64,000 nt of DNA. It comes from Clostridia bacterium. GTDB taxonomy: Bacteria; Bacillota; Clostridia; TANB77; CAG-508. Position numbers and translations under genes: made by a program. The notes beneath the pieces were generated by a model, which was not told the DNA's origin, did not search any database, and was given only the letters and a program-made list of their open reading frames with translations. Below, piece by piece: positions 15,845 through 25,765 of the stretch (position 1 is its first letter; each line of letters begins with the position of its first letter). The stretch is from contig JAFRCC010000016.1 of assembly GCA_017404545.1 (NCBI GenBank), positions 1-64,000 on the forward strand, read 5' to 3'.

Positions 15845-17557
15845 CTATTTTAAATCAAATATTTTTAAAAGCTCTTTGTACATGATTTCCTTTCTTTCCT
15901 TAAAAAATGTTTCAAAGTCTTTAAGCTCTAGTGAAACATCTTTTGGATGATATTCAAAATCATTTCCATCTGCTACCCAGGTATCTAGAGGCGTTTTGTT
16001 TTTGCTCTCATTTTCGCTTCCTTCTAGGAACTGCAAATTTGGTAAAAGATTTCTCATTTTCTTCCATTTTTTAACAGTTTCATCAGATAGTTTTAATTTT
16101 GAAATGTTCTTATTTTCAAATGAAATCCATGGATGACAATGATCTTGATGATATGCATTTTGATTTAGTTTTAGATTTGGATATAGTAGTGATAGTAATA
16201 CATATGTATTGTTTCCTTTTTCTAAAGTATCAAGCCAGTGCTCTATATCAGATTTATCAATTGTAAAAGTTCTAGTGCCAGTTAAAATAACATCTTTGAA
16301 AAATTTCAAAGAAAAAGGTTCTTTTGAACATTTTTTATTTTTTAAGATATTTCTAGTTTGAGTTAATGCGTCATTACTTGCAACACCAAATAATCCTTTT
16401 GTCATTGATATTGCTAAAAATTTCTTTACTTCTTTTTTTGATTGAGAATCATTAAATTTTCCACCATTATAGATGTAGTAGGCTATCGGTATAGTAGCAT
16501 TATATGAGGTTAAACGTTCATCGCACAATCCTATATCAGATAGCAAAGTTGATAAGCTATCCATTGTAGCATTTATCTTGTTCCAATTAGTACGAATTTT
16601 TTCAATAGTAGTATTTGTTAATGATTGTATTTTTAACTGTGTGCTTTCATCAACAAGCACCAGTGCTGCTCTCATTAGATAGTCTTTTGTAAAATTAAAT
16701 TTGTCTCCTTTACAATTCATAGTGTCTAGAGTATTTTGAATATCATTTTTTCCACTTGTCCAACCATTAATTAGTGTAGAAAACAATAAGTCTGTTTTTG
16801 ATAATTTTTTTCCTGTTGAGTTTACTCTTACAAATATATCTAATGCATTATCATAATTCTCTTCGTTTATACAATAATAATGTATAACACCATTTCCATT
16901 TTCATTTACAAGTCTTTGATATAATGTAGTTAAATCTTCTATACATTTTGTGTCATTAGTAATGCTTGATAACGAATTAATAAACATATGGATTTTTTCA
17001 AAAGCTATAATATTTTTAACTTTGTAAAAATTTCCAGATTGTGTTTCTTCAGTTGTTAAAAAACAAAATCTTTTTGTAGGATGCTCTTCATCTAAATTAT
17101 TAGAGCTGTTGTAATAATCTAAATTATAATAAAGCTCTTTTACTTCCCAAGAGTTTGGGTTGTCATAAGCATATCCTTTTCCTTTTTTCTTAATTTCAAA
17201 GTTTCCTCTTAAAGCGATGTTCATTGACGTAATTCTTTGCTGTCCATCGAGAACTATATAGTAATCATCATCTAGATTAATTACATCTGGTGCTTTTTCA
17301 TTTTTTGTGGTTCTTTCTTTAAAATTATTAATAAAATAATAAAGGTTAGGTTTTTCTTTGTTTATTATTTTCTTATTTGTTTTCCAAAAAATACATGAAC
17401 CTACGGGATAACAATCTACTATAGATTCAAAAAGATTTTCAACATCTTCTGGATTCCAAACATAATCTCTCTGAATATCTGGCAGTAGCATTGTGTGATT
17501 ATTTATTTTATCCAAAACATCAAAAAAACTCATATCTTCGTATTTACTATTTGCCAT
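15845..17557 (-). CDS. DUF262/HNH protein, GmrSD-type restriction-like nuclease
   Basis: The N-terminal DUF262 module has the markers LPDIQRDYVWNPEDV and YYIVLDGQQRITS (DGQQR at 104-108), which form a nucleotide-binding and hydrolysing centre in GmrS. Near residue 470, YHQDHCHPW with a later Asn matches the DUF1524 HNH nuclease of GmrD. Both halves on one chain (570 aa) are usual for single-protein type IV enzymes that attack modified phage DNA. Its relatives also include phosphorothioate-sensing SspE. The specificity here is unknown. It is convergent with the WYL-AAA-DUF2779 unit. Confidence 0.8.
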   Translation of the reverse strand: MANSKYEDMSFFDVLDKINNHTMLLPDIQRDYVWNPEDVENLFESIVDCYPVGSCIFWKTNKKIINKEKPNLYYFINNFKERTTKNEKAPDVINLDDDYYIVLDGQQRITSMNIALRGNFEIKKKGKGYAYDNPNSWEVKELYYNLDYYNSSNNLDEEHPTKRFCFLTTEETQSGNFYKVKNIIAFEKIHMFINSLSSITNDTKCIEDLTTLYQRLVNENGNGVIHYYCINEENYDNALDIFVRVNSTGKKLSKTDLLFSTLINGWTSGKNDIQNTLDTMNCKGDKFNFTKDYLMRAALVLVDESTQLKIQSLTNTTIEKIRTNWNKINATMDSLSTLLSDIGLCDERLTSYNATIPIAYYIYNGGKFNDSQSKKEVKKFLAISMTKGLFGVASNDALTQTRNILKNKKCSKEPFSLKFFKDVILTGTRTFTIDKSDIEHWLDTLEKGNNTYVLLSLLYPNLKLNQNAYHQDHCHPWISFENKNISKLKLSDETVKKWKKMRNLLPNLQFLEGSENESKNKTPLDTWVADGNDFEYHPKDVSLELKDFETFFKERKEIMYKELLKIFDLK

Positions 17558-17734
17558 TGTATTACCTTCTTTCTTAATTTATATTTCTGCTATTATATGT
17601 ACGATTTAAATTAGATAAATAACTTGCAATCAAAAATGCAAGTCAATTATTAATTTCAATGCAATCGTACCATAGTTGATAAGTAGAGTCAATTGTTTCG
17701 CATATTAATAAGCTATTTATGTTATTGATAAAAT

Positions 17735-17784
17735 AAGAATGTACAAGAATGAGTACTTTTATTTTCCACAAAATGTACATTCTT
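17735..17784. other. inverted repeat in the gap 17558-17868
   Basis: AAGAATGTACA at 17735-17745 and TGTACATTCTT at 17774-17784 are perfect inverted arms around a 28-base loop, followed by T-rich sequence. It may be a terminator or an operator for the following gene. The remaining part of this 311-base gap shows only promoter-like AT-rich sequence. Confidence 0.4.
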
Positions 17785-17868
17785 TTTTCTTTTGTTATAC
17801 TTATACGATAAAGGTATAACAAAATGTAGGAATTAAACATAGTAAAATTGAGACAGGAGTTGTTAATA

Positions 17869-18282
17869 ATGCAAACATTAAATATAAAGCCATATTTGGG
17901 AATATCATAAAAATTTGAAGATACTGGCTATATTGAATCGTACCTAATTCCGTACGATGATGAACGATGAGAAATTCTAAAATGTATAAAAAATGAACAA
18001 TTTATGCAAAAGAAGATGTGTGAAGTATTTGGCGAAGAATTACTAACATTAAGGTGTAGAACTATTTTTAAAGAATTTTATCTTAAAGATGAAGAATATA
18101 CAACATATGTTTTTTATATGCCGTTTTTAAATTTTGATTTAATGCATTATATAAATTTTGTTTCATCTGATAGACGATTATTTGGGGATGTTAAGTCTAA
18201 AATGATATGTCTAGATAATTGTATTAGAAAAGCTAGAAGATATTTAGATAAGGATGTTGAGGTGATTTGTGTAGAAAAATAA
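17869..18282 (+). pseudogene. uncharacterised protein gene with two in-frame stops
   Basis: A frame starting at 17869 behind a CAGGAG ribosome site reads MQTLNIKPYLGIS, TAA, KFEDTGYIESYLIPYDDER, TGA, EILKCIKNEQFMQKKMC and continues to 18282 without any shift. Residues after the second stop (92 codons from the ATG at 18004) could be translated alone, but no ribosome site precedes that ATG. I did not recognise the family. Two nonsense changes in one otherwise intact frame point to a dead gene; stop readthrough is less likely. Confidence 0.55.
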
Positions 18283-18297
18283 TAATTAATAAATAAA

Positions 18298-18325
18298 AGA
18301 AGCTGTAGTAATTATTACAGCTTCT
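18298..18325. terminator. bidirectional terminator
   Basis: AGAAGCTGTA and TACAGCTTCT form a perfect 10-bp stem with an 8-base loop, flanked by A-rich and T-rich sequence. It separates the convergent pseudogene and the pyrophosphatase gene. Confidence 0.75.
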
Positions 18326-18333
18326 ACAATTTT

Positions 18334-18939
18334 TTAAAGTTTAGTAAAGATGTTTTCAAAGGCTTTAAGCCTAGGTCCAATACTGTCCTTTTCTTCAGGT
18401 TTCATTTCAGAAAGTGTCTGATTAGAGCCTACAGGCTTGAAATACTGGTCGAAACCAAATTCTCTTTCGCCTGCACGGGGGCACATATTTCCAAGCAAAG
18501 CTTCACATGCGAATAATTCCGTATCGCCATCGATGTAAGCCATTGAAGATACCCACCTAGCTTCAGTAGTTTTTTTATCACTTTCAGCTATAAGCTCCAA
18601 AAGGAGAGGGTACAGCTCATCAGGATTGTCTGCATTAATATTAGCACCAGGACGAAGCTGCTCGATGCAACGCTTCGTATATACCCCTGGATAACCATCT
18701 AATGCGAAAATCTCAATGCCGGAATCTTCTGCCAACACAGGCATATTAAGCTTTTTAGCCCAATATTTAGCCTTTATTGTGGCATTCTCGAGAAATGTTT
18801 TACCATTCTCTTCAGCCTGAGATATGCCTGATGCTTCAGGAATATCCTTCAAGCAAAGCACCTTGATGCATTCAGGTGCCATGCGCTGAATTTCTTCAGC
18901 TTTCTTTTTGTTCAGGCTTGCAAATACGATTGTTGTCAT
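18334..18939 (-). CDS. RdgB/HAM1-family non-canonical purine NTP pyrophosphatase
   Basis: The product shows the HAM1 markers: IVFASLNKKKAEEIQRM (S-x-N-x-x-K-x-x-E), FLENATIKAKYWA, AEDSGIEIFALDGYPGVYTKR and EFGFDQYFKP. These enzymes hydrolyse dITP, ITP and XTP to monophosphates and keep deaminated purines out of DNA and RNA. At 201 residues it is complete. Its base composition is clearly richer in G and C than every neighbour, with codons such as CTG, GCC and CGC, so it was probably acquired from a different donor. It is divergent from purA and may share regulation with it. Confidence 0.85.
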   Translation of the reverse strand: MTTIVFASLNKKKAEEIQRMAPECIKVLCLKDIPEASGISQAEENGKTFLENATIKAKYWAKKLNMPVLAEDSGIEIFALDGYPGVYTKRCIEQLRPGANINADNPDELYPLLLELIAESDKKTTEARWVSSMAYIDGDTELFACEALLGNMCPRAGEREFGFDQYFKPVGSNQTLSEMKPEEKDSIGPRLKAFENIFTKL

Positions 18940-18976
18940 AGTAAATGCCTCCTTAAAATTTTATCGTTTGCAACAA

Positions 18977-19058
18977 GTCTATGTAGACATATAAATATAT
19001 TAATATAAAATACTAAAAAAGTCAATTTAAAAAACTTATTATACTTTTTATAAAAAGT
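18977..19058. promoter_or_regulatory. two palindromes in the rdgB-purA divergent region
   Basis: GTCTATGTAGAC (18977-18988) is an inverted repeat 38 bases upstream of the rdgB-like start. ACTTTTTATAAAAAGT (19043-19058) is a perfect 16-bp palindrome lying directly against the -35 box of the purA promoter. Both are good operator candidates. The regulator could be the NrtR-like protein encoded at 24846, but that is inference. Confidence 0.4.
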
Positions 19059-19059
19059 G

Positions 19060-19088
19060 TTGACAAAGAAAAAAATTTTAAGTATAAT
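19060..19088 (+). promoter_or_regulatory. strong sigma-A-type promoter of the purA operon
   Basis: A perfect TTGACA (19060-19065) and perfect TATAAT (19083-19088) are 17 bases apart, 53 bases before the purA ATG. This is the best promoter in the window. Confidence 0.85.
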
Positions 19089-19123
19089 GCGTACATACCT
19101 ACTTAATATACAAAAAATAATAA

Positions 19124-20410
<1,287 letters not shown>

Positions 20411-20427
20411 AAATGGAGGAAAATATT

Positions 20428-21784
20428 ATGGAAGAATGTATGCTAAATGTTTCACCAATAGATGGTAGATATTATCAATCAACAGAAGAAGTAAGAAATT
20501 ATTTTAGTGAATATCATCTTATAAAAAATAGAGTTATTGCAGAAATTGAATGGTTAAAAAAGCTATTTAGCATAGAAGAGTTAGAACTAGAAATAAAAAA
20601 AGAAGAATTAGAAATTTTAAATAAAATAAAAAATGAATTTGATTTAAATCGGAGCAAGAAGTGTAAAAGAAATAGAACAAGTTACAAAACATGATGTAAA
20701 AGCAGTTGAATATTACATAGATGAAAAGCTAAAAGATAATAAAATAGAAAAATTTTCACCATTAGTACATTTTGCTTGTACATCAGAGGACATAAACAAT
20801 ATTGCTTATGGAATAATGGTTAGAGAATTGGTTGAAAAAGTTTATATTCTTAATATGGAACAGCTTGTAAAAAAATTGGCTGAAAAAGCAAAAGTATATG
20901 CCAATATTCCAATGCTATCACATACACATGGTCAAAATGCAACGCCTACAACCGTTGGAAAAGAGTTTTCAATATTTGTTTATAGATTAAATAAAATTTT
21001 AAATAAATTAAAACAAGAAAAAATGGCAGGAAAATTTAATGGAACTGTAGGAAATTTTAATGCTCATGTAATTGCATACCCAAATATTGATTGGATAAAA
21101 ATTGCAAGAGAATTTGTTGAAAGTTTTGGACTAGAATATAACATGTATACAACTCAAATAGAAACACATGATAATCTATGTATGATTTTTTCTGAAATAA
21201 AATTATTAAATAATATATTACTAGATTTTGATAATGATATGTGGATGTATATAAGCAGAAATTATTTTATACAAAAAAATATACAAGGAGAAGTTGGATC
21301 TTCTGTAATGCCTCATAAAATAAACCCTATAAATTTTGAAAACTCTATGGCAAATTCCAAAATGGCAAATGGGATAATTTCAGTATTTATAGACAATCTT
21401 CAAATATCAAGAATGCAAAGAGATTTAAGTGATTCATCAATATTAAGAAATATAGGTAGTGTTATTGCATATTCAATAATTGCCATAAAACAATCAATTA
21501 TTGGACTTAATAAATTAGAAGTTAATAAAGAGCATTTGAAAAAAGAATTAGATGAAACACCAGAAGTATTAGCAGAAGCAGTTCAAACAATATTAAGAAA
21601 AAACAATTATGAAAATGCTTATGAAACTTTAAAAGGATTAACAAGAGGTAAAAATATTTCTCTAAATGTTATAAGAGAATTTGTTAAAAATCTGGAAATA
21701 AATGAAAGAGACAAAGAAAAGTTAATTGAATTAACTCCAGAAAAATATATAGGTTTAGCTGAAAAACTGGCAAAAAATAATTAA
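20428..21784 (+). pseudogene. purB: adenylosuccinate lyase, E. coli-type, one-base frameshift
   Basis: The first 74 codons (NVSPIDGRYYQSTEEVRNYF) and, one frame over, the rest (GARSVKEIEQVTKHDVKAVEYY, HFACTSEDINN, GEVGSSVMPHKINPINFENS) give a near-complete adenylosuccinate lyase. The break is one extra base near 20647-20650 (AAATCGGAGC). This is the long E. coli-type PurB, not the B. subtilis type expected in Bacillota, so the gene is probably horizontally acquired. If the indel is real the enzyme is lost, although an ATG at 20816 could start a 322-residue fragment with the catalytic loop. All other active-site blocks are intact, so a sequencing error is possible. Confidence 0.85.
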
Positions 21785-21876
21785 AACTAAAGTATCTAAA
21801 AGTTACTTTAGAGAAAAGTCTAATTAGTATTTATGTCTTTACTTATTGTAAAAATAATAAAAAGTAGGAGGCTTTT

Positions 21877-22440
21877 ATGAATTTTTTTTTAGAAATAGGG
21901 GCAACAATTTTTGGACTAATACAAGGAGTATTAGCAATGTTAAACAAAAGAAGTAATTGGATTGCATATATAATACAAATGGCATTAATGATAGCATTTT
22001 CGTTTTCAATGCATTTATATGGAGATGTAACAAATAGTTCAATTTATTTAATTTTAGGAATAGTAGGATTTATTATTTGGAACAGAAAAGATAAAAAAGA
22101 TATAAAACGATGTGGAGTAAAAGAAAAGGTAATATACACATCTGTAATAGTAGTAGCAACTTTGCTTATGTTCTTTGTTTTAAAAAGAACAGATGACCCA
22201 CTTCCATTATTAGATGCTTTTACAACAACTTCAAGTTTTGTAGCAACATATTATATGATGACAAAAAAGATAGATACATGGGTTATATGGTTTATTAATG
22301 ACATATTTTATGCAATAGAATATTTTATTTTGCCAAATCAAGCAATTAGCTTATTTATATTAAATATAATATGGACATTTATGGCTGTTGGTTCATACAT
22401 AAATTGGAGAAAAATAATGAAGGGAAAGGAAGTTGAATAA
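21877..22440 (+). CDS. pnuC: PnuC-family nicotinamide riboside transporter
   Basis: A 187-residue integral membrane protein with about seven helices. NWIAYIIQMALM near the start, YLILGIVGFIIWNRK in the middle and TWVIWFINDIFYAIEYF in the second half match the PnuC repeats whose W, N and Y residues line the vitamin path. PnuC imports nicotinamide riboside for NAD synthesis; some relatives carry other vitamins or nucleosides. An imperfect hairpin (CTAAAGTA/TACTTTAG, 21787-21811) lies in the 92-base leader. It sits in the purA run and near an NrtR-like regulator gene, which supports an NAD role. Confidence 0.8.
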   Translation: MNFFLEIGATIFGLIQGVLAMLNKRSNWIAYIIQMALMIAFSFSMHLYGDVTNSSIYLILGIVGFIIWNRKDKKDIKRCGVKEKVIYTSVIVVATLLMFFVLKRTDDPLPLLDAFTTTSSFVATYYMMTKKIDTWVIWFINDIFYAIEYFILPNQAISLFILNIIWTFMAVGSYINWRKIMKGKEVE

Positions 22441-22441
22441 T

Positions 22442-22957
22442 ATGAAAAAAGTATATTTTGCAGGAAAATTTAATTTAATAAAAAATAAAAAATTAAGTTT
22501 AGACAAAAGATTAGTAAATGATTTTAGAGCAATAATTTTAGGAGATTCAAAAAAATTAACATTTGCAGATAAAAATACAAAGTTAAATGAAAAGTATATA
22601 TATAAAGGACCTTTCTATTGTGAACAAGCTTCAAATGGAGATTTTACCTCAACAGATTGTAATGTAGTATTAAATTCAGAATATAAGGCAGTAAGTGAAA
22701 GCGATATATATTTTGCAGTATTTGATGAAAACTTTTCAGTTGGAACAATAGTTGAACTTGGATGGGCAATAGATTTAAACAAACAGATAATAATATTTTA
22801 TAAGGAAGAAGCATCTAATTATCAAATTAAGTCAGAGTATTGGTTTGCAATAGCAGATGCAATGAATAGAAGTAATAGAATAAAAGTATGTAAATTTAAT
22901 AACATAAAAGAAGTAATAAGTGAAATAAGGAAAGGAAGTGTTTTAGATGAAATATAA
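22442..22957 (+). CDS. nucleoside 2-deoxyribosyltransferase-like protein
   Basis: MKKVYFAGKF at the start, SDIYFAVFD in the middle and FSVGTIVELGWAIDL (Glu105 as candidate nucleophile) follow the pattern of the nucleoside 2-deoxyribosyltransferase / deoxynucleotide N-hydrolase fold. Such enzymes cut or exchange the base-sugar bond of (deoxy)nucleosides or nucleotides. An alternative ATG is 9 bases upstream. It overlaps the radical SAM gene by 11 bases, so the two are coupled. Exact substrate unknown. Confidence 0.65.
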   Translation: MKKVYFAGKFNLIKNKKLSLDKRLVNDFRAIILGDSKKLTFADKNTKLNEKYIYKGPFYCEQASNGDFTSTDCNVVLNSEYKAVSESDIYFAVFDENFSVGTIVELGWAIDLNKQIIIFYKEEASNYQIKSEYWFAIADAMNRSNRIKVCKFNNIKEVISEIRKGSVLDEI

Positions 22958-23780
22958 AGAATTTGAATTTATAGGATCATCATTTAAATGTGATAAAAAC
23001 TGTCCATATTGTACAGCAAAAATAACAAAATGGCCTGTTGTAGATAACAAGCTAGAGATGTTGGAAGAAAGATTAAAATATTTGAGAAATAATAATATAA
23101 ATTTTAAATATTTTATCTTTTGCGGAAATGGAGAACCATCTTTGCTAAGCAATGAAGACTTTAAAAAAGTAGTAGAAGCTACGAGAAATGTAAATATATT
23201 TGATGAAAAAAGATTACAATCATCAGGAAACATTTTTTTCGAAGATGAAAAATTAGAATTGATAAAAAATGATTTTATAGTGGAAATAACAAGAGTTTCA
23301 TTAAATTCAGAAGAAGATATGAGAATACTAGGATATAAAAGAGATTATATAAATACTCAAAACTTAAAAAAGGCAAGGGTTCGTTTAAATTATGTCTTAT
23401 TAAAAAATAAGAACTTTGAAGATTGTTTAGAAGAAATAAAACAATACATAAAAAAATATCCAAACATAGAAACTGTAAGCCTAAAAACACTTAATCTTAA
23501 TACTAGAAATGGAGAAATAGATAATCCATATTCAAAATGGATTATTGAAAATGCTTTAACTAAAAAAGATACAGATAATATTATAAAATTTATGAGTAAT
23601 AATACAAAATTTGTTGTAAGTGATGAAAAATTCTTTGATAGATTTGAGTGGGTTTATGAAGGTGTTCCAATTACATTTTATGCTAAAAAATTAGATTATG
23701 GATTTTCTAATATTGTTTATTATGGTGGAGAATTGGTAGACTATCATTTAAATAAAATAAAGTTAAAAAAGGAGATTTAA
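22947..23780 (+). CDS. radical SAM protein
   Basis: Cys15, Cys19 and Cys22 in FKCDKNCPYCTAKI form the CX3CX2C iron-sulphur motif, and FIFCGNGEPSLLS is the glycine-rich SAM-binding strand. The 277-residue chain has no SPASM or B12 domain. Many small radical SAM enzymes modify nucleosides, tRNA or peptides; the coupling to a nucleoside transferase-like gene and an HD gene suggests a nucleoside or cofactor substrate, which is inference. Confidence 0.8.
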   Translation: MKYKEFEFIGSSFKCDKNCPYCTAKITKWPVVDNKLEMLEERLKYLRNNNINFKYFIFCGNGEPSLLSNEDFKKVVEATRNVNIFDEKRLQSSGNIFFEDEKLELIKNDFIVEITRVSLNSEEDMRILGYKRDYINTQNLKKARVRLNYVLLKNKNFEDCLEEIKQYIKKYPNIETVSLKTLNLNTRNGEIDNPYSKWIIENALTKKDTDNIIKFMSNNTKFVVSDEKFFDRFEWVYEGVPITFYAKKLDYGFSNIVYYGGELVDYHLNKIKLKKEI

Positions 23781-23781
23781 T

Positions 23782-24234
23782 ATGGTAGAATTAAAGACCT
23801 TTAATTTAGAAGTCAATATTGATGTATGTATAATAAGTGCATATTGGCATGATATTGGGAGAACAAAATTAAACGAGGGTCATGAAAAATTATCTGCTGA
23901 AATGCTAAAAGAAGAAATGAAAAAGCAAAACTACGGTAATGATTTAATAAATGAATGCTATAAAGCAATAGAAAATCATAAATGGAATATGCAACCACAA
24001 ACAAAAGAAGGATTAATAGTAAAGGATGCGGATAAATTAGCTTGGTTAGGAATAGGAAGATGGAAAGACTGCTTAAATAATAATCAAAATTTAGATCTTA
24101 TAATAAATGGGATGCCTAAACTAAAAAGTGAATTACTATATTTTAATGAATCCAGAGAAATATATGATAGAGAGATTATAAAATTAATTAAACTAGTATA
24201 TTCCTATATTAAAGATTTCAAAAGAATTATCTAG
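23782..24234 (+). CDS. HD-domain phosphohydrolase, N-terminally short
   Basis: The His-Asp pair is in ISAYWHDIGR (residues 23-24) and later metal-site residues are in IENHKWNM and VKDADKLAWLG. HD domains normally have an earlier histidine about 30 residues before this pair; it is missing, and the first ten residues look unrelated, so the N-terminus may have been lost. The AAAGGAGAT ribosome site shows that this start is used. It follows the radical SAM gene directly and ends the tightly packed part of the operon. Confidence 0.7.
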   Translation: MVELKTFNLEVNIDVCIISAYWHDIGRTKLNEGHEKLSAEMLKEEMKKQNYGNDLINECYKAIENHKWNMQPQTKEGLIVKDADKLAWLGIGRWKDCLNNNQNLDLIINGMPKLKSELLYFNESREIYDREIIKLIKLVYSYIKDFKRII

Positions 24235-24281
24235 ACAAAGCTAATTAAAAATGATAGTATCATAATTAAATATAGAGGAGA

Positions 24282-24309
24282 AAAGCATGTTATATTTATA
24301 ACATGCTTT
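24282..24309 (+). other. perfect hairpin containing a four-codon leader frame
   Basis: AAAGCATGTTATA and TATAACATGCTTT form a perfect 13-bp stem with a two-base loop. A good ribosome site (AGAGGAG) sits 5 bases before an ATG inside the 5' arm that encodes only MLYL before a stop at 24301. The next real gene starts 11 bases after the hairpin without its own ribosome site. It may be a terminator or a translated leader controlling the downstream gene. Confidence 0.4.
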
Positions 24310-24320
24310 GATATAAAAAT

Positions 24321-24827
24321 ATGCCAGGATATATAATACATTTAGCAGTGGGAAAAGAATATGCTAAAAATAATGAAATAAAGAATATAGAAGAATTTGA
24401 AAAAGGAATAATTGCACCGGATTTAATTGATAAAGATGATAAATATAAATCACATTATGGACCAAATTCAAGTAATCCAAATTTAAATAAGTTCATAGAA
24501 AAAAAAGGTATATCAACAAATTATAATGAAGGTTATTTTATACATTTATTGACAGATTACTTATTTTATAATAAATTTTTAAAAGAATGGAATTTTGCTA
24601 TTTACGAAGATTATGACAAATTAAATGCTAAATTAATAGAAAAATATAATATTAATGTTCCTAGCGAGATACAAAAAATAGTAAAATATAAAAATGGAGA
24701 ATTAACTGTTTTAAATGAAGAAGAATTATATAAATTTATAGCTTGTGTAGGAAAAATAAGTGCTAGAAAGATAGTAAAACAGTATAATAACGTTCAAGAA
24801 GAAGTTAGCAATGAATTTGAAATATAG
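24321..24827 (+). CDS. uncharacterised protein resembling zinc-dependent phospholipase C
   Basis: MPGYIIHLAVGKEYAKNNE, IAPDLIDKDD, KSHYGPNSSNPNL and YFIHLLTDYLFYNKFL give histidines and aspartates at positions like those of the small zinc-dependent phospholipase C-like family (H-L-x-x-D metal helix). No signal peptide is present, so extracellular phospholipase activity is unlikely. The start codon has no ribosome site and follows the hairpin at 24282-24309. Its location between the nucleoside genes and the NrtR-like gene suggests a phosphohydrolase role, but this is a guess. Confidence 0.5.
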   Translation: MPGYIIHLAVGKEYAKNNEIKNIEEFEKGIIAPDLIDKDDKYKSHYGPNSSNPNLNKFIEKKGISTNYNEGYFIHLLTDYLFYNKFLKEWNFAIYEDYDKLNAKLIEKYNINVPSEIQKIVKYKNGELTVLNEEELYKFIACVGKISARKIVKQYNNVQEEVSNEFEI

Positions 24828-24845
24828 AGAAAAGAGGTTGTATTA

Positions 24846-25604
24846 ATGAATATACAAGGAAATTTGATAATATTTAGTACAGATAATGAAGAGAGAAAAG
24901 ATGTAAGAAAATTAAAAGAAAAAAAGTTACAAATATTGTTAGATGAAAAAAATGAGTTTCCAACATTTCAAATAAAAGATAATGAATATATAAAAAGAAC
25001 AGCAGAAGCTAGAGTTGAAGAATTATTAAAAACATCAAAATTTTATATAGAACAACTTTACACATGGGGAGATCCTAATTATTATATTGAAAACAAAGGT
25101 CTTACAATTACATATTTAGTAATTATCAATAAAAAGAATATAGAATTTATGCCTAAAAATATGAAATTTTATGATATTCATATAGAAAATAAAGAAAATG
25201 AATATGTTCAAAATATAGTATTAAGTAATGATTATAAAGAAATTAAATATAAGATAGAAACTATAGTTAAAAGAGATAGAGAAAATGTAGAATATATTAA
25301 TAAATTAGCTGAAAAAACTAAAATTACTGAATTAACAGCGATTATAATTCATACAGGAATAAAAAGATTAAGAAATAGAATAGAAAATACAAATATAGCT
25401 TTTAGTTTTTTAGATAAAGAATTTGCAATATCTGAATTACAGCAGATATATGAATTAATTTTAGATACAAAATTAGTTTCGGCAAATTTTAGAAAGAAAA
25501 TAGAGCCTATGGTAAAAAAGACAGATAAATTGGTTAAAGAATCAGCATATAGGCCATCTTATATGTATACATTTAATGAAAAATTTATTAGAAATTGGGT
25601 ATAA
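24846..25604 (+). CDS. NrtR-like regulator (Nudix-derived N-terminus, winged helix C-terminus)
   Basis: The C-terminal 75 residues (AFSFLDKEFAISELQQIYEL, then FRKKIEPMVKKTDKLVKE and YRPSYMYTF) closely follow the winged helix of NrtR repressors. The N-terminal part begins like a Nudix domain (NLIIFSTDNE) and contains TWGDPNYY, but lacks the GX5EX7REUXEEXGU box, as expected for a sensor without hydrolase activity. NrtR binds ADP-ribose and controls NAD synthesis and transport genes, matching pnuC 2.4 kb upstream and the macrodomain gene 2 kb downstream. Confidence 0.65.
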   Translation: MNIQGNLIIFSTDNEERKDVRKLKEKKLQILLDEKNEFPTFQIKDNEYIKRTAEARVEELLKTSKFYIEQLYTWGDPNYYIENKGLTITYLVIINKKNIEFMPKNMKFYDIHIENKENEYVQNIVLSNDYKEIKYKIETIVKRDRENVEYINKLAEKTKITELTAIIIHTGIKRLRNRIENTNIAFSFLDKEFAISELQQIYELILDTKLVSANFRKKIEPMVKKTDKLVKESAYRPSYMYTFNEKFIRNWV

Positions 25605-25765
25605 AACTATAAATATCAGTAAAATTGGGGATTTTCTCAATTATATTGATATTTTTTTGTTTATTTTATTCATGCATAATATATATCATAATATTTTTTA
25701 TGCAAAACTATTGCGTAAAAAATAAAATAGATGGCGTACTATTTTATAGAATGGAGGAATTTGTT

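Noticed and set aside
17643..17840. 65-codon minus-strand frame upstream of the 17869 pseudogene
   Set aside because: It overlaps the inverted repeat and probable promoter region, and no domain or ribosome site supports it.
17869..18282. Recoding of TGA or TAA (alternative genetic code)
   Set aside because: Many intact genes in the window, such as the transglutaminase-like gene at 265-1980, end in TGA, and the frame also contains a TAA.
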